DNA from: Rhodospirillum sp.
GTDB taxonomy: Bacteria; Pseudomonadota; Alphaproteobacteria; Dongiales; Dongiaceae
Length of the DNA stretch: 64,000 nucleotides
Direction of reading: 5' to 3'
Assembly: GCA_013822765.1 (NCBI GenBank)
Contig: PNKY01000009.1
Coordinates: 1 to 64,000 of the forward strand
A model generated the notes under the pieces. It was not told the DNA's origin, made no database searches, and worked only from the letters and a program-made list of their open reading frames with translations. A program made the position numbers and the translations under genes. Below are positions 9,901 through 18,273 of the stretch, one piece after another. Each line of letters starts with the position of its first letter. Position 1 is the first letter of the stretch.

Positions 9901-10526
9901 ACCTGATCATCGGAGCGTCTGGTGCCGAGAGCGCCGGCGGAGCCTATGGTGAGGGTGAGAGCTACGTGGTGTTCGGCGGCAATTTCACCGGCGCGGTCAC
10001 TCATCTAGGCATTGCCGGCGACGACACGCTGACCGGCACGGCGGCAGCGGAGACGTTCGTCGGCGGAACCGGCAACGACACGATGATCGGTAATGGCGGG
10101 GCTGATGCCTTCCAGGGTGGTGCGGGCGACGACACGATCCAGGTCTCGACGCTCGATTTCCTCCTGGCTGATGGCGGCAGCGGTTTCGACACCCTCGCGC
10201 TCGACGGTTCGGGCCTGCATCTGGACCTGACGGTCCTGGCCGACGCCCGAACCCGCTCGCTCGAGCGCATCGACATGACAGGCTCCGGCGACAACACCCT
10301 GACACTGAGCGTGCGCGACGTGCTCAACCTGTCGGCCGAATCCAATGAGCTGCTGGTGCTGGGCGATGCCGGCGATGTCGTGAACCGGGGTGCCGGCTGG
10401 ACCACGGCGACCATCGGCGGCACCAACGGCAACGGCACCAGCACGATCGATGGCGAGACGTTCCAGATCTATACTGCCGGTCAGGCGGCTCTGCTCGTGG
10501 ACACGGACGTGAGTGTCGCTGTCTGA
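6951..10526 (+). CDS. Large secreted RTX calcium-binding protein with seven FG-GAP repeats
   Basis: 1,191 residues, no N-terminal signal peptide, as expected for a type I secretion substrate. Order: RTX nonapeptide repeats of the GGxGNDxLxG type (residues about 5-235); a beta-sandwich insert (about 243-408) with [11 protein letters not shown] and [22 protein letters not shown] that looks like a carbohydrate-binding fold; a second RTX block (410-455); seven repeats of about 70 residues (508-1012), each with [14 protein letters not shown], which should form a seven-bladed integrin-type propeller; a third short RTX block (1022-1062); and a C-terminal tail likely to hold the secretion signal. No T1SS transporter is nearby. 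GGGAG precedes the start. Function is probably adhesion or surface matrix; that is inference. Confidence 0.9.
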   Translation: MAIIIGTSKSETLSGTAFADTISGGRGNDFLFGLASADLLDGGRGNDRLDGGPGNDTMMAGKGHDVYVVDSAGDKIIEFANEGGDTVRTTLGSYTLGNNLENLTFVGSGKFTGNGNARANVISGGGDNDTLNGAGGNDRLNGANGRDNLNGGEGDDTLDGGSGRDQLAGANGNDILFGRDFNDRLDGGLGRDALDGGAGEDTLIGGAGNDHLSGVGGNDHLDGGEGDDTLIGGPVTSSQATSSLRIVSDSSWLSSDVFSAGWESVSFDDSAWVGARANYPNPSVTTDLIPGTTGTFIWHDPQGTSDGTQGPIIAFFRKTFDLNLEPGAHAAAVATVQVDDDYELYVNGVLAFANRDGGNSEIVDQVDIAPHLRDGENVIAIHAVDGGWSFPFDWAFEDVLFDATIEITAPPEADTLIGGQGADVLIAGDDNDLLNGGAGNDKIEGGTGNDTAIFSGLKDDYSIKIAGGQVEVVDQNLADGNDGTDLLTAVEVLQFKDGKQPAPIVISTIDLATLDGTNGFALIGIDERDSSGFSVSSAGDVNGDGFADLIVGAPGAESAGGPYQEGESYVVFGKASWAGTPSLDLATLNGTNGFRLIGIDDGDLSGASVSSAGDVNGDGFADLIVGAPGAESADGPYQGGESYVVFGKASWAGTPSLDLATLNGTNGFRLIGIDAYDGGGSSVSSAEDVNGDGFADLIVGSRDAESAGGAGYEGESYVVFGKASWAGAPSLDLAALDGTNGFRLIGIDAFDYSGVSVSSAGDVNGDGLADLIVGARGAESAGGDNEEGESYVVFGKASWAGTPSLDLAALGGTNGFRLIGVDAGDYSGGSVSSAGDVNGDGFADLIVGALGAQRSEETFPEGESYVVFGKASWAGTPSLDLATLDGTNGFRLIGIDDGDLSGASVSSAGDVNGDGFADLIVGARNGEGESYVVFGKASWAGTPSVELATLNGTNGFTLIGIDDGDRSGGSVSSAGDVNGDGFADLIIGASGAESAGGAYGEGESYVVFGGNFTGAVTHLGIAGDDTLTGTAAAETFVGGTGNDTMIGNGGADAFQGGAGDDTIQVSTLDFLLADGGSGFDTLALDGSGLHLDLTVLADARTRSLERIDMTGSGDNTLTLSVRDVLNLSAESNELLVLGDAGDVVNRGAGWTTATIGGTNGNGTSTIDGETFQIYTAGQAALLVDTDVSVAV
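8473..9980 (+). repeat. Seven in-frame tandem FG-GAP coding repeats
   Basis: Seven units of about 200-222 bases inside the RTX gene. Each encodes a blade with [19 protein letters not shown]-like and [19 protein letters not shown] segments and ends in [17 protein letters not shown]. Units 2 and 6 are almost identical at base level over roughly 120 bases, and more alike than adjacent units. That points to recent intragenic recombination. Confidence 0.9.
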
Positions 10527-10794
10527 TGACAGGGAGGTAAGGGCGACAGGGGCATGCTTGTCTTGAGCCTTGCCCCCGCTTGATCCCGTTTTCCTCGACA
10601 GTTCGCCGTATCGAAGGACCCCCTGGATCGGACACGTCGACGCACTCCCGGTGGGCCAAAGCGGAAATGGCTGCTGATCCAACGGCTTAGCCTGGCTTTG
10701 CGGTCGCCGTTCAAAGGGCATGTCACGTCCGCCCCGCCGCTCTCGTCTTACCGGCACAAACCCACTGACTGGCTCAAACCCCAAGGAGAGACCC

Positions 10795-11253
10795 ATGGAA
10801 ACGAGACTGAACTACCTCCAGATCGCGCCGGAGACCATGAAGCTGGCGGTCGCGCTGGAAAGCCACCTGGCCAAGAGCGGCCTCGAGCAGTCGCTCTATC
10901 ACCTGGTCAAGACCCGCGCGTCGCAGATCAACGGCTGCGCTTTCTGCATCCACATGCACACCCGCGACGCGCGCGCCCATGGCGAGACCGAAGAGCGGCT
11001 GTACCTGCTCGACGCCTGGCGCGAATCGCCGCTCTACACCGAGCGCGAGCGCGCCGCCCTGGCCTGGACCGAATCGCTGACCCACATCAGCGAGACCCAC
11101 GCGCCGGACGATGTCTACGAGGAGGTGCGCAAGCACTTCAGCGAAGTGGAGACCGTCAACCTCACCATGCTCATCGGCATGATCAACCTGTGGAACCGCC
11201 TCGCCATCAGCATGCGGTCGATCCACCCCGTAAAGAAATCTGCGGCCGCGTAG
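10795..11253 (+). CDS. AhpD-like carboxymuconolactone decarboxylase-family protein
   Basis: A 152-residue helical protein with the AhpD-type redox motif CAFCIHMH (residues about 44-51) and a preceding conserved Glu/Lys-rich helix. Such proteins are alkylhydroperoxidase-like disulfide reductases. The ATG at 10795 follows AAGGAGAG at ideal spacing, so the earlier in-frame ATG at 10720 is rejected. It is followed after 21 bases by a secreted cupin, and the two are probably co-transcribed. The pairing suggests a peroxide or thiol stress role, not proven. Confidence 0.9.
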   Translation: METRLNYLQIAPETMKLAVALESHLAKSGLEQSLYHLVKTRASQINGCAFCIHMHTRDARAHGETEERLYLLDAWRESPLYTERERAALAWTESLTHISETHAPDDVYEEVRKHFSEVETVNLTMLIGMINLWNRLAISMRSIHPVKKSAAA

Positions 11254-11274
11254 TCCGCATCGAGGAGAGAGGAC

Positions 11275-11706
11275 ATGAAACGTTCGTTCGCCACCGCTGC
11301 CTGGTTCGCCGCCGCCTTGGGCGCGGCGATCCTGCAGCCCAGCATCGTCGGCAGCGCCAGCGCGCACGATGCCGAGACCGTGAAGCAGATCTTCAGCCAG
11401 CACCTGCCGAACGTGCCGGGCAACAGCCTCACCGCCTTCGTGGTGGAATACGCGCCCGGTGGCAAGGGGGAGGCCCACCATCATTCCGGCAGCGTGTTCG
11501 CCTACGTTCTCGAGGGCGAGATCCGCTCGCAGATCTCGGACGGCCAGCCGGCGAAGGTCTACAAGGCCGGCGAGTTCTTCTATGAGCCGCCGGGAAGCGA
11601 TCATCTGGTCAGCGAGAATGCCAGCGCAACCAAGCCCGCGAAGCTGCTCGCTGTGTTCGTGGCGGACGATGCCGCCGTGTTGACCGCACCGGGCGTGGCC
11701 AACTGA
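11275..11706 (+). CDS. Secreted cupin-domain protein
   Basis: 143 residues with an N-terminal signal peptide ending near SASA-HD (about residue 31). The single cupin barrel shows both motifs: KGEAHHHSGSVFAYVLEGEI, with the metal-binding histidines and glutamate, and EFFYEPPGSDHL with the second-motif histidine. The protein is therefore likely a periplasmic metal-binding cupin. GGAGAGAGG lies just upstream of the start. It is translated after the AhpD-like gene in a two-gene operon. Confidence 0.88.
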   Translation: MKRSFATAAWFAAALGAAILQPSIVGSASAHDAETVKQIFSQHLPNVPGNSLTAFVVEYAPGGKGEAHHHSGSVFAYVLEGEIRSQISDGQPAKVYKAGEFFYEPPGSDHLVSENASATKPAKLLAVFVADDAAVLTAPGVAN

Positions 11707-11771
11707 GGGCTTCTGGCCCTGCCCGCTTCGCACTAGAGTCGCCTCTCCAACGGAGCATGTGGAGAGGCGAC

Positions 11772-12182
11772 GTGGCGAAACAGGAGAAGGCGCGCGTTCT
11801 CGGTGGCGGGTGCCTGTGCGGCGCGGTGCAATACAAGGTACGCGACGAATTCCGTTACGCCATGAACTGCCACTGCTCGCAATGCCGGCGCGCCACCGGC
11901 TCGGCCTTCAAGCCGTTCGGCGGCATCGAGCGCGACAAGTTCGCCGTCGCCAAAGGTGCGCAGAGTCTCAGCATCAACGGCGCGCCCGACAATCACGATG
12001 CCTTCTGCAGCAGCTGCGGCTCGCTGCTCTATTCGGTGGTGCGCGACGGCGCCTACGTACATGTGACGTTCGGCACCCTCGCCGACGCTCCCACCATGCG
12101 ACCGATCGCGCACATCTATGTCGGATCGAAGGCGCCATGGTTCACCATCACCGATCATCTGCCGCAACATGAGGAGCTGTGA
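11772..12182 (+). CDS. GFA-family zinc protein (glutathione-dependent formaldehyde-activating-like)
   Basis: About 136 residues with the GFA/CENP-V zinc ligands: CLCG, then CHCSQC followed by RRATGSAF, and FCSSCGS. The fold binds one or two zinc ions; most members have no proven activity. The GTG at 11772 is preferred because GGAG stands seven bases upstream. An in-frame ATG at 11757 is possible but has GGAG only one base away. A second GFA gene is at 51311. Confidence 0.88.
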   Translation: MAKQEKARVLGGGCLCGAVQYKVRDEFRYAMNCHCSQCRRATGSAFKPFGGIERDKFAVAKGAQSLSINGAPDNHDAFCSSCGSLLYSVVRDGAYVHVTFGTLADAPTMRPIAHIYVGSKAPWFTITDHLPQHEEL

Positions 12183-12216
12183 AGAGCACAGCTGCATCGT
12201 TTTGGCCACCACTCTT

Positions 12217-12347
12217 CGTCATGCCAAAGGCTTGGCCTTGGCATCCACGAGTTTCGATGAGCAGGGCCGAGCATGTACGAGCAAACTCGTGGACCCCAAG
12301 GCCAAGCACCGTCGGCGTAGGCCGACATTCGTCGGCGGGGGTGACGG
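12217..12347. repeat. Class 2 interspersed palindrome, copy A
   Basis: An inverted repeat whose left arm is CGTCATGCCAAAGGCTTGGC with GGCATCCACGAGTTT, and whose right arm is AAACTCGTGGACCCCAAGG ending in GTGACGG. A GTCGGCG-rich extension lies before the right terminus. Related copies occur at 14575, 61582, 44523 and 41720. Confidence 0.8.
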
Positions 12348-12418
12348 AGTTGGATGATCCTTCGGCGCCCTCTCTCTACCATTGACGCACGCGGCGCAAC
12401 TGCTCCACGCTCACAGCC

Positions 12419-13171
12419 ATGGATGGCTATCAGCAGATCCGGCCGATCGAGGCGTTCCGCGCCCTGGTCGATGCCTATTGGATCAACCGCCCGGGTGCCG
12501 CCGGAGCGGAGGAGAGCGTGCTGCCGGATGGCTGCATCGATCTCATCTTTCATGGTGGCGCGGAAGGCGGGCGGCTGTTTGCGAGCGCGTTGATCGAGCG
12601 GCCGGTGCCGATCGAGAGCATGTCCGGCTGGTTCGTCGGCGTGCGGTTCCGGCCGGCGATGGCGCGGGCGATCCTCGATGTCGATCCCGCCGAATGCCGC
12701 GACCGCAACGTGCCGGCGAATATGATCGACGCCGCCTTCGGCGCGCTCGAGGAGCATTTGCTGGACTGTGGATCGCCCGATGAGGCATTCGCGATTCTAA
12801 AACGCGCGGTCGATGCGCGGCTCGCGCAGCGGGAAGGCGCCGGAACACCGATGCGCGTGCGGGAAGCGATTGCGTCGCTCGCACGCGGCGGTGACGTGCA
12901 CAGAGCTGCGCACGCGGTCGGGATGTCCGAACGCAACCTGCATCGCGACCTGGTGCGCTGGTGCGGGCTGGCGCCGAAGTCCCTCGCGCGCATCCTGCGC
13001 ATGCAGCGGTGCCTTGCCGCACTGCGCGCCGGACAAGCCCCGCTGGCGCTGCTGGCGCTGCGCCTCGGCTATGCCGACCAGGCGCACATGACGCGCGAGC
13101 TGAAGGCGCTGGCCGGCGTCACGCCGCGCGAGGTCGTTCCAGCTGTCCGAAATCTTCAAGACGCAGCCTAG
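12419..13171 (+). CDS. AraC-family transcriptional regulator
   Basis: 250 residues. The N-terminal half resembles the DUF6597 domain found on AraC regulators (LVDAYWINRP, ESVLPDGCIDLIFH, GWFVGVRFRP). The C-terminal half is a two-helix-turn-helix AraC domain with AAHAVGMSERNLHRDL and LALRLGYADQAHMTRELKALAGVTPRE. It sits 41 bases before a VOC-family gene and probably controls it. The effector is unknown. Confidence 0.9.
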   Translation: MDGYQQIRPIEAFRALVDAYWINRPGAAGAEESVLPDGCIDLIFHGGAEGGRLFASALIERPVPIESMSGWFVGVRFRPAMARAILDVDPAECRDRNVPANMIDAAFGALEEHLLDCGSPDEAFAILKRAVDARLAQREGAGTPMRVREAIASLARGGDVHRAAHAVGMSERNLHRDLVRWCGLAPKSLARILRMQRCLAALRAGQAPLALLALRLGYADQAHMTRELKALAGVTPREVVPAVRNLQDAA

Positions 13172-13212
13172 GGCAACAGCCCATATGGGGTGAAACCGGA
13201 ACGGAGGCACCC

Positions 13213-13587
13213 ATGAAGTTCGGCTACACCATCATCTATGTCGACGAGGTCGAAGCGACCATCGCCTTCTACGAGAAGGCCTTTGGCGTGCAACGCAACA
13301 TGGTCGTGGAGGGCGAGTTCGGTGAGCTCGCGACCGGCGAGACCAAGCTCGGTTTCGCCGCCAAGAAAATGCTGCACGGCGACGGGCAGTTCGCCAGCCC
13401 GGGCGGCAAGGTGCTGGGGGTGGAGATCGCCTTCGTCACCGGCGATGTCCAGAAGGCCTACGACACGGCGGTCGCCGCCGGAGCCAAGTCCGTCTCCAAG
13501 CCGGAGAAGAAGCCGTGGGGCCAGATCGTGGCCTATGTGCGCGACAACAATGGATTCCTGGTTGAGCTCTGCACCCCGACCGGTTAG
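13213..13587 (+). CDS. VOC/glyoxalase-like dioxygenase-superfamily protein
   Basis: A 124-residue protein with one VOC module pair: MKFGYTIIYVDEVEATIAFYEKAFG at the start and NGFLVELCTP at the end. The ATG at 13213 has GGAGG at -12 to -8. Members include glyoxalases, bleomycin-resistance proteins and extradiol dioxygenases; the metal ligands here are not clear enough to choose. It follows the AraC regulator in the same direction. Confidence 0.87.
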   Translation: MKFGYTIIYVDEVEATIAFYEKAFGVQRNMVVEGEFGELATGETKLGFAAKKMLHGDGQFASPGGKVLGVEIAFVTGDVQKAYDTAVAAGAKSVSKPEKKPWGQIVAYVRDNNGFLVELCTPTG

Positions 13588-13700
13588 CTCAGCTAACGGG
13601 TCGCGCAAGCATTCCTCGCTTGTGCCGCGGCGAGCGTAATCCTACCTCAAGAGTCGAGAGCGACCGGGTTGCCGGCGGCGGCCCGTCTTGAGGTGGTTTC

Positions 13701-14549
13701 ATGAATCAGATCAGTCCAAGGACGGCCAGGGCATTCGGGGCGAAGCCCGACTATGTGCTCGCCACCCTCAACTACACCCGGGGCGGCGGAGCTAAGCCTG
13801 CTGTCTATATGTATGAGCGCCCGGCCGGCGTGCCGCCGATCGAGGAGCGCAACGAGCCGCACCAGGTCGCGATCCACAGCGCGCGGCCGCTGATCGAGAC
13901 CCTGTCGCTCGATCTTCAGGGTTTCGAGCTGGCGCATGGCACCAGCGCAGTGCGCGACTTCGACGATGAAGCCGAGCTGAAGCGGATCTACGACCAGGAG
14001 GTCGCCGACCTGGTGGTCGCCAAGACCGGCGCCAAGCATGCACTGGTGTTCGATCACACCGTGCGGCGCATCGGCGGCGACGATTCCAGCGCGGCCCGGC
14101 GCGCGCCGGTCTATGTCGTGCACAATGACTACACCAAATGGTCGGGCCCGCAGCGCGTACGCGACCTGTTGCCGGCGAAGGACGCCGAGCAGGCGCTGAA
14201 GCGCCGCTTCGCCATCGTCAACGTATGGCGCTCGATCAACGGCCCGGTGGTGGACACGCCGCTGGCCTTTGCCGATGCGCGCACGGTGGCTGACGCGGAC
14301 TGGCTCGCGACCGATCTCAAGTATCCCGACCGCACCGGCGAGGTCTATCGCGTCGCGTTCAATCCGGAGCACCGCTGGTTCTATGTGCCGAACCTGCAGC
14401 CGGACGAGATCCTGCTGCTGAAGACCTTCGACTCCGCGAAGGACGGCCGCGCCCGCTACATGCCGCACACCGCGTTCGCGGACCCCGCGACCGTGCCGGG
14501 CACGGAGAAGCGGCAGAGCATCGAATCGCGGGTGCTGGCGTTCTGGTAA
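13701..14549 (+). CDS. CmcJ/NvfI-type oxidoreductase family protein
   Basis: 282 residues with the hallmarks of the CmcJ / asaB / GA4-desaturase-like family. VVHNDYT near residue 140 and NVWRSINGPVVDTPLAF near 174 are visible, with LLKTFDS and RARYMPHTAFADP near the C-terminus. These give the His-x-Asp and distal His expected of a non-haem iron/2-oxoglutarate enzyme. In fungi and Streptomyces such proteins act in secondary metabolism; in proteobacteria the substrate is generally unknown. It appears to be a single-gene unit. Confidence 0.82.
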   Translation: MNQISPRTARAFGAKPDYVLATLNYTRGGGAKPAVYMYERPAGVPPIEERNEPHQVAIHSARPLIETLSLDLQGFELAHGTSAVRDFDDEAELKRIYDQEVADLVVAKTGAKHALVFDHTVRRIGGDDSSAARRAPVYVVHNDYTKWSGPQRVRDLLPAKDAEQALKRRFAIVNVWRSINGPVVDTPLAFADARTVADADWLATDLKYPDRTGEVYRVAFNPEHRWFYVPNLQPDEILLLKTFDSAKDGRARYMPHTAFADPATVPGTEKRQSIESRVLAFW

Positions 14550-14574
14550 CGTCGCCAAACGCCCCGCACCCTCT

Positions 14575-14677
14575 CGTCATGCCAAGGCTTGGCCTTGGCA
14601 TCCACGAGTTTCAATGGGCCACACTCATCGGATTCAAGCAAACTCGTGGACCCCAAGGCCAAGCCTTGGGGTGACGG
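14575..14677. repeat. Class 2 interspersed palindrome, copy B
   Basis: The best preserved class 2 copy. The left arm CGTCATGCCAAGGCTTGGCC is followed by TTGGCATCCACGAGTTT. The right arm is AAACTCGTGGACCCCAAGG then CCAAGCCTTGGGGTGACGG. It lies between convergent genes. Confidence 0.85.
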
Positions 14678-14709
14678 AGTGGGTGTGCCAACGCAGTGAC
14701 TACCCACCT

Positions 14710-15288
14710 CTATACGCGGATCGCCCGCTTGAGCGCCGCCCAGGTCACGCGCTTGCCGCGGCCGGTGGGAATGACGATATCCGCGCGCTTGCGTTTCTCG
14801 GCGTCAGGCATCTGGCGCTGCTCGATGCCGTTGAGCTTCGCGAGACTCATGCCGGGTCGGGAGAGCACGCGCTGCAGCTGCACGGCGCGCGGCGCTGAGA
14901 CTACCAGCACTTTGTGGCAGCGTTTTTCGCCGTGCGTTTCGTAGAGCAGCGGGATGTCGAGCACCACCAGCCGCTCGCCCCGCGCGCGCTGTTGCGCCAG
15001 GAACCTGCGCTCCTCCGCGCGCACCAGCGGATGCAGGATCTGCTCGAGCTGGTGCAGGATGGTCGGATCGTTGAAGGCGCGCCGGGAGAGCTCGGGGCGG
15101 TTGAGGCTGTCGCCGCTGACCAGATCGGGGAGCGCGGCCTTGATCGCGGGAATCGCCTTGCCGCCGGGCCTGGTAAACTCATGTACCGCCTTGTCGGCGT
15201 CATGCACCGGCACGCCCATGCGCCGCAGCATCGCGGCCGCGGTCGACTTGCCCATCCCGATGGAGCCGGTCAGGCCGACGATGCGCAT
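14710..15288 (-). CDS. coaE: Dephospho-CoA kinase
   Basis: CoaE phosphorylates dephospho-CoA, the last step of coenzyme A synthesis. The 192 residues start MRIVGLTGSIGMGKST with the P-loop, followed by DADKAVHE (substrate-binding DAD motif) and LVVLDIPLLYE. The start at 15288 is chosen because homologues begin at this motif; 14 extra in-frame residues upstream overlap a repeat. The coaE-aroE-maf order is conserved near alphaproteobacterial origins. Confidence 0.95.
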   Translation of the reverse strand: MRIVGLTGSIGMGKSTAAAMLRRMGVPVHDADKAVHEFTRPGGKAIPAIKAALPDLVSGDSLNRPELSRRAFNDPTILHQLEQILHPLVRAEERRFLAQQRARGERLVVLDIPLLYETHGEKRCHKVLVVSAPRAVQLQRVLSRPGMSLAKLNGIEQRQMPDAEKRKRADIVIPTGRGKRVTWAALKRAIRV

Positions 15289-15320
15289 CGGAGTCTGGAT
15301 TGCTGAGAACGAGGCTGTGG

Positions 15321-15409
15321 CTTCCCCCACCCTAACCCTCCCCCATCTTGGGGAAGGGGATTCGCAGTCAACTCCTCCCCCGAACCGGGGGAGGTTGGGA
15401 GGGGGAAGT
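15321..15409. repeat. Class 3 C-rich palindrome, copy A
   Basis: A pair of nested stems rich in CTCCCCC/GGGGGAG: CCCTCCCCCATCTTGGGG and CTCCCCCGAACCGGGGGAG, enclosed by CTTCCCCCACC and GGGAGGGGGAAG. Copies occur at 39545 and, as a single stem, at 24925. It lies between coaE and aroE. Confidence 0.8.
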
Positions 15410-15435
15410 GAGCGATGACTCTTTCCCGGCTCACG

Positions 15436-16284
15436 TCATTGCCCCAGCACGAACGCGCGCAATTCCGGCGTCACCTGTGCGTCCGCGCCGAACCAGGCCT
15501 TGAAGCCCGGGCGGCCCTGATGCAGCAGCATGCCGATGCCATCGACGGTCTTGTTGCCACGCTTCTCAGCCGCTTTCAGCAACTCGGTCAGCAGCGGGAC
15601 GTAGACGATATCGTAGACCACGGCGCTGGTCGGTAGCTTCCCGAGGTCGAGTTCGAGCGGCTGCTGACCCGCCATGCCGAGGGTGGTGCCGTTGACCAGC
15701 AGCGCCGCGTCCTTCAGCGCATCGGCGCGGGCGTCCCACGGCAGCACCTTGATTGGGCCGCCGACGGCTTCGGCGATTTCCTCGGCGCGGCGGGTGGTGC
15801 GGTTGACCAGGCGTATCTCCGGCACGCCGGCGTCGAGCAGCGACACCACGATGGCGCGCGCCGCGCCGCCGGCGCCAAGCAGCACCGCGGGGCCCGCCGC
15901 GCCGCGCCACGCTGGCTGGAACTGCTGGAGGTTGGCGATGAAGCCGAAGCCGTCGGAATTGTCGCCGAGGATGGTGCCGTCGTCGCGCACGATCAGCATG
16001 TTGATGGCGCCGATGCGCTTGGCCACCGGCGTCAAGTCATCGACGAAGCCGAGGGCGCGCTCCTTGTGCGGTAGCGTGATGTTGCCGCCGCGGAAGCCAA
16101 GCGACGGCAGCGCGCGGATGCCCTGCTCCAGCTTGCTCGGATGGGTCGCGAACGGAATATAGGCGCCGTCGATCCTGGATTGCTGCAGCCAGTAGCCGTG
16201 CAGCCGCGGCGAGCGCGAATGATCGACCGGCCAGCCGAAGATGCCGGCGATCCGAGTCTTGCCGGTAAGAGTCTGGATCGTCAT
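15436..16284 (-). CDS. aroE: Shikimate 5-dehydrogenase
   Basis: AroE reduces 3-dehydroshikimate with NADPH in aromatic amino-acid synthesis. The 282 residues show the shikimate-binding SRSPRLHGYW, the catalytic lysine in NITLPHKERAL and NSDGFGF. The Rossmann loop LGAGGAARAIV and the C-terminal GIGMLLHQGRPGF also fit. The start overlaps the maf stop by four bases (ATGA), so maf-aroE-coaE form an operon. Confidence 0.96.
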   Translation of the reverse strand: MTIQTLTGKTRIAGIFGWPVDHSRSPRLHGYWLQQSRIDGAYIPFATHPSKLEQGIRALPSLGFRGGNITLPHKERALGFVDDLTPVAKRIGAINMLIVRDDGTILGDNSDGFGFIANLQQFQPAWRGAAGPAVLLGAGGAARAIVVSLLDAGVPEIRLVNRTTRRAEEIAEAVGGPIKVLPWDARADALKDAALLVNGTTLGMAGQQPLELDLGKLPTSAVVYDIVYVPLLTELLKAAEKRGNKTVDGIGMLLHQGRPGFKAWFGADAQVTPELRAFVLGQ

Positions 16285-16880
16285 CGCGTCACCATCCCAT
16301 GCTCGCGCAGAATGCCGAGCACCGGCAGCAAAGGCAAACCGAGGATGGTGAAGAAATCGCCGGTCACCCGCTCGAACAATTGCGCGCCAAGCCCTTCGAG
16401 CCGGTAGGCGCCGACCGAATGCAGCACGTCCTCGCCGGCCTGGTCGAGATAGCGCTCGAGGAAGTCGTCGCTGAAGGCGCGCATGCGGAGCTCGGCGCGG
16501 TCAGTGGTGTGCCAGATGCGGGCATCGTCGCGCACCAAGACGGCGCTGGTGATCAGGCTGTGGCTCTTGCCGCGCAGGAATTGCAGTTGCTTGCGCGCAT
16601 CGTCGCGGGTCTCGGGCTTGTCGAACCAGGCACCGTCGCACTCCAGCATCTGGTCGCTGCCCAGCACCAGCCGGCCGCGAGCGCGCGAAGCGATACGCTG
16701 GGCCTTCATCTCGGCCAGGATCTCGGCGACCTTGGCCGCGGGTGCGCCATCGTGCCTCAGGCTGGCTTTCACCTCGGCTTCGTCGATCGCGGGAACGGCG
16801 GTCTCGATCGCAACGCCGGCGTCGCGCAACATCTTGGCGCGGGTGGCGCTGCCGGAGGCCAGGATGAGCGGGTCAGGCAT
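16281..16880 (-). CDS. maf: Maf-family nucleotide pyrophosphatase
   Basis: Maf proteins are house-cleaning nucleoside triphosphate pyrophosphatases that remove modified or excess pyrimidine/purine nucleotides. The 199 residues start MPDPLILASGSATRAKML, the family N-terminal signature, and contain VLGSDQML with the catalytic Asp. The sequence does not let me choose between the dTTP/UTP (YhdE) and m7GTP (YceF) subtypes. The start at 16880 matches homologues. Confidence 0.93.
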   Translation of the reverse strand: MPDPLILASGSATRAKMLRDAGVAIETAVPAIDEAEVKASLRHDGAPAAKVAEILAEMKAQRIASRARGRLVLGSDQMLECDGAWFDKPETRDDARKQLQFLRGKSHSLITSAVLVRDDARIWHTTDRAELRMRAFSDDFLERYLDQAGEDVLHSVGAYRLEGLGAQLFERVTGDFFTILGLPLLPVLGILREHGMVTR

Positions 16881-16910
16881 GAGTGCACCAGAGCAACCAC
16901 CGTCTCCTAG

Positions 16911-17008
16911 CGTCACCCCGGACAGCCGCGCAGCGGCGTGATCCGGGGTCCATGGTCGGGCCTGGCGCCAAGCGGATGAATGGACCCCGGCTCAAGGCCG
17001 GGGTGACA
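16911..17008. repeat. Class 1 interspersed palindrome, copy B
   Basis: Outer arms CGTCACCCCGGA and CCGGGGTGACAG, with an inserted AGCCGCGCAGCGGCG in the left arm and a GGCGCCAAGCGGATGAATGG centre shared with copies A and C. It lies between ppsR and maf, about 1 kb from the proposed oriC. Confidence 0.85.
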
Positions 17009-17043
17009 GGTGGAGAAGCGGGAGGATGGCAGCGTCCCATCGC

Positions 17044-17907
17044 CTATTTCAATGCCGTTGCGCTTTCCACGCTGGGCGTGTTGCCGTCGCGATGGTCCTG
17101 CAGCATCTGGATGATGGTGGCGGCCGTCTCCTCGATCGAGCGGCGGGTGACGTCGATGATGGGCCAGCCGTGGTCGTTGCACAGGCGGCGGGCGGTGGCG
17201 ACTTCCTCGCGCACCACCGAGAGATCGACATAGTCGGTATCCTCGTCGCGCGCGATCATCTGCAGGCGGTTGCGGCGGATCTGCACCAGCGAGGAGGCGT
17301 CCTTGGTGAGGCCGACGACCAGCGGCTTCTTCACCAGGAACAGCTCCGGCGGCAGCGGGCAGTTCGGCACGATCGGCACGTTCGCGCACTTGATACCGCG
17401 GTTGGCGAGATAGATGCAGGTCGGCGTCTTGGATGAGCGCGACACCCCGATCAGGATCACGTCGGCGTCGTTGTAGGTGCGGCTGGACTGGCCGTCGTCG
17501 TGGGCGAGCGCGAAGTTCATCGCTTCGATCCGGTCGAAATACTCGGCATCCAATTCATGTTGCCGCCCGGCCTGGCCGCGCGCCTTCTGGCCGAAATGTG
17601 CGGCCATGGCGTTCATCACCGGCTCCAAGACCGGCACCACCGGCACCTGCAGGGTGCGGCAGCCGGCGACCAGCTGCTCGCGCAGCTTTTCATTGACGAT
17701 GGTGTAGAGCACCAGCCCCGGATTCTGCTTGATCCCGGCGAGGGCGCGGTCCATCTGGCCGGGAGTGCGCACCAGCGACCAGGAATGCTCGGTCACGTCG
17801 GTATCCTCGAACTGGACCAGGCAGGCGCGCATCACGCTGTTGATGGTCTCGCCGGTCGCGTCCGACACCAGATGAACGTGAAAACTCTTGCCCAAGCGTC
17901 TCTCCAC
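17044..17907 (-). CDS. ppsR: Pyruvate,phosphate dikinase / PEP synthase regulatory protein (bifunctional kinase/phosphorylase)
   Basis: This DUF299 protein phosphorylates PPDK or PEP synthase with ADP and reverses it by Pi-dependent phosphorolysis. The 287 residues include FHVHLVSDATGETINSV at the N-terminus and the P-loop-like GVSRSSKTPTCIYLA near residues 153-167. The start is GTG at 17907; a TTG at 17895 with GGAGAG just upstream is an alternative. The gene corresponds to Rickettsia RP001, the classic left neighbour of the origin, with hemE on the other side. Confidence 0.93.
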   Translation of the reverse strand: MERRLGKSFHVHLVSDATGETINSVMRACLVQFEDTDVTEHSWSLVRTPGQMDRALAGIKQNPGLVLYTIVNEKLREQLVAGCRTLQVPVVPVLEPVMNAMAAHFGQKARGQAGRQHELDAEYFDRIEAMNFALAHDDGQSSRTYNDADVILIGVSRSSKTPTCIYLANRGIKCANVPIVPNCPLPPELFLVKKPLVVGLTKDASSLVQIRRNRLQMIARDEDTDYVDLSVVREEVATARRLCNDHGWPIIDVTRRSIEETAATIIQMLQDHRDGNTPSVESATALK

Positions 17908-18273
17908 AGCCCGCGGTGGATAACCGGCTTCGAACCACCCGGGTTATCCCGGAGGCCCAATCCATCCCCACTCGCCGGCCTTTCTTCGCACCGGTTATGC
18001 GGAGGATCAACCCCTCGTCCAGAAAGGCTGAATCCGGTGGATAACTTGGCGGCGTCCGGGATTCAGGTGTTTCACCCTTTGCGGCCGGCAGGACGCCGGG
18101 CTTTCCACAAGGTTTTCCACCGGGCCGGCAGGGCGGTACGAGTCCCAGCTTTATCCCACCCCGGCGGGAAAACCGATAATCCCCATGACTCCTGTGACCA
18201 TCTACCACCACCATTCTTCTCTAATAAGAATCTATGTTAGGGGAGAGTCCTTGGACGATCAGCCGAACCGCTC
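17908..18273. other. oriC: Proposed chromosomal replication origin (oriC), ppsR-hemE spacer
   Basis: In Caulobacter and Rickettsia the origin lies between hemE and the RP001/DUF299 gene, and this spacer is exactly that junction. It carries DnaA-box-like nonamers: GGTGGATAA at 17915-17923 and 18036-18044 (each 8 of 9 to TTATCCACA, reverse strand). Others are CTTTCCACA at 18101-18109 and TTTTCCACC at 18113-18121 (7 of 9 each). Weaker TTATCCC cores sit at 17944 and 18151. The hemE-proximal end has the least GC-rich stretch (about 18210-18240), with an ATTCTT/AAGAAT inverted repeat, a possible unwinding element. Gene orientation diverges here. No GC-skew calculation was possible. Confidence 0.75.

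Noticed and set aside
8473-9980. Regular repeats in the RTX gene as a CRISPR or satellite array
   Set aside because: They encode FG-GAP propeller blades in frame, with protein-level conservation.
10527-10600. Terminator downstream of the RTX gene
   Set aside because: GGGGCA/TGCCCC can pair over a long loop but there is no convincing T-tract directly after it.
10698-11585. A 295-residue frame overlapping the AhpD-like and cupin genes
   Set aside because: The frame is Arg/Pro-rich, crosses two genes with good ribosome sites and recognisable motifs, and has no homology that I see.
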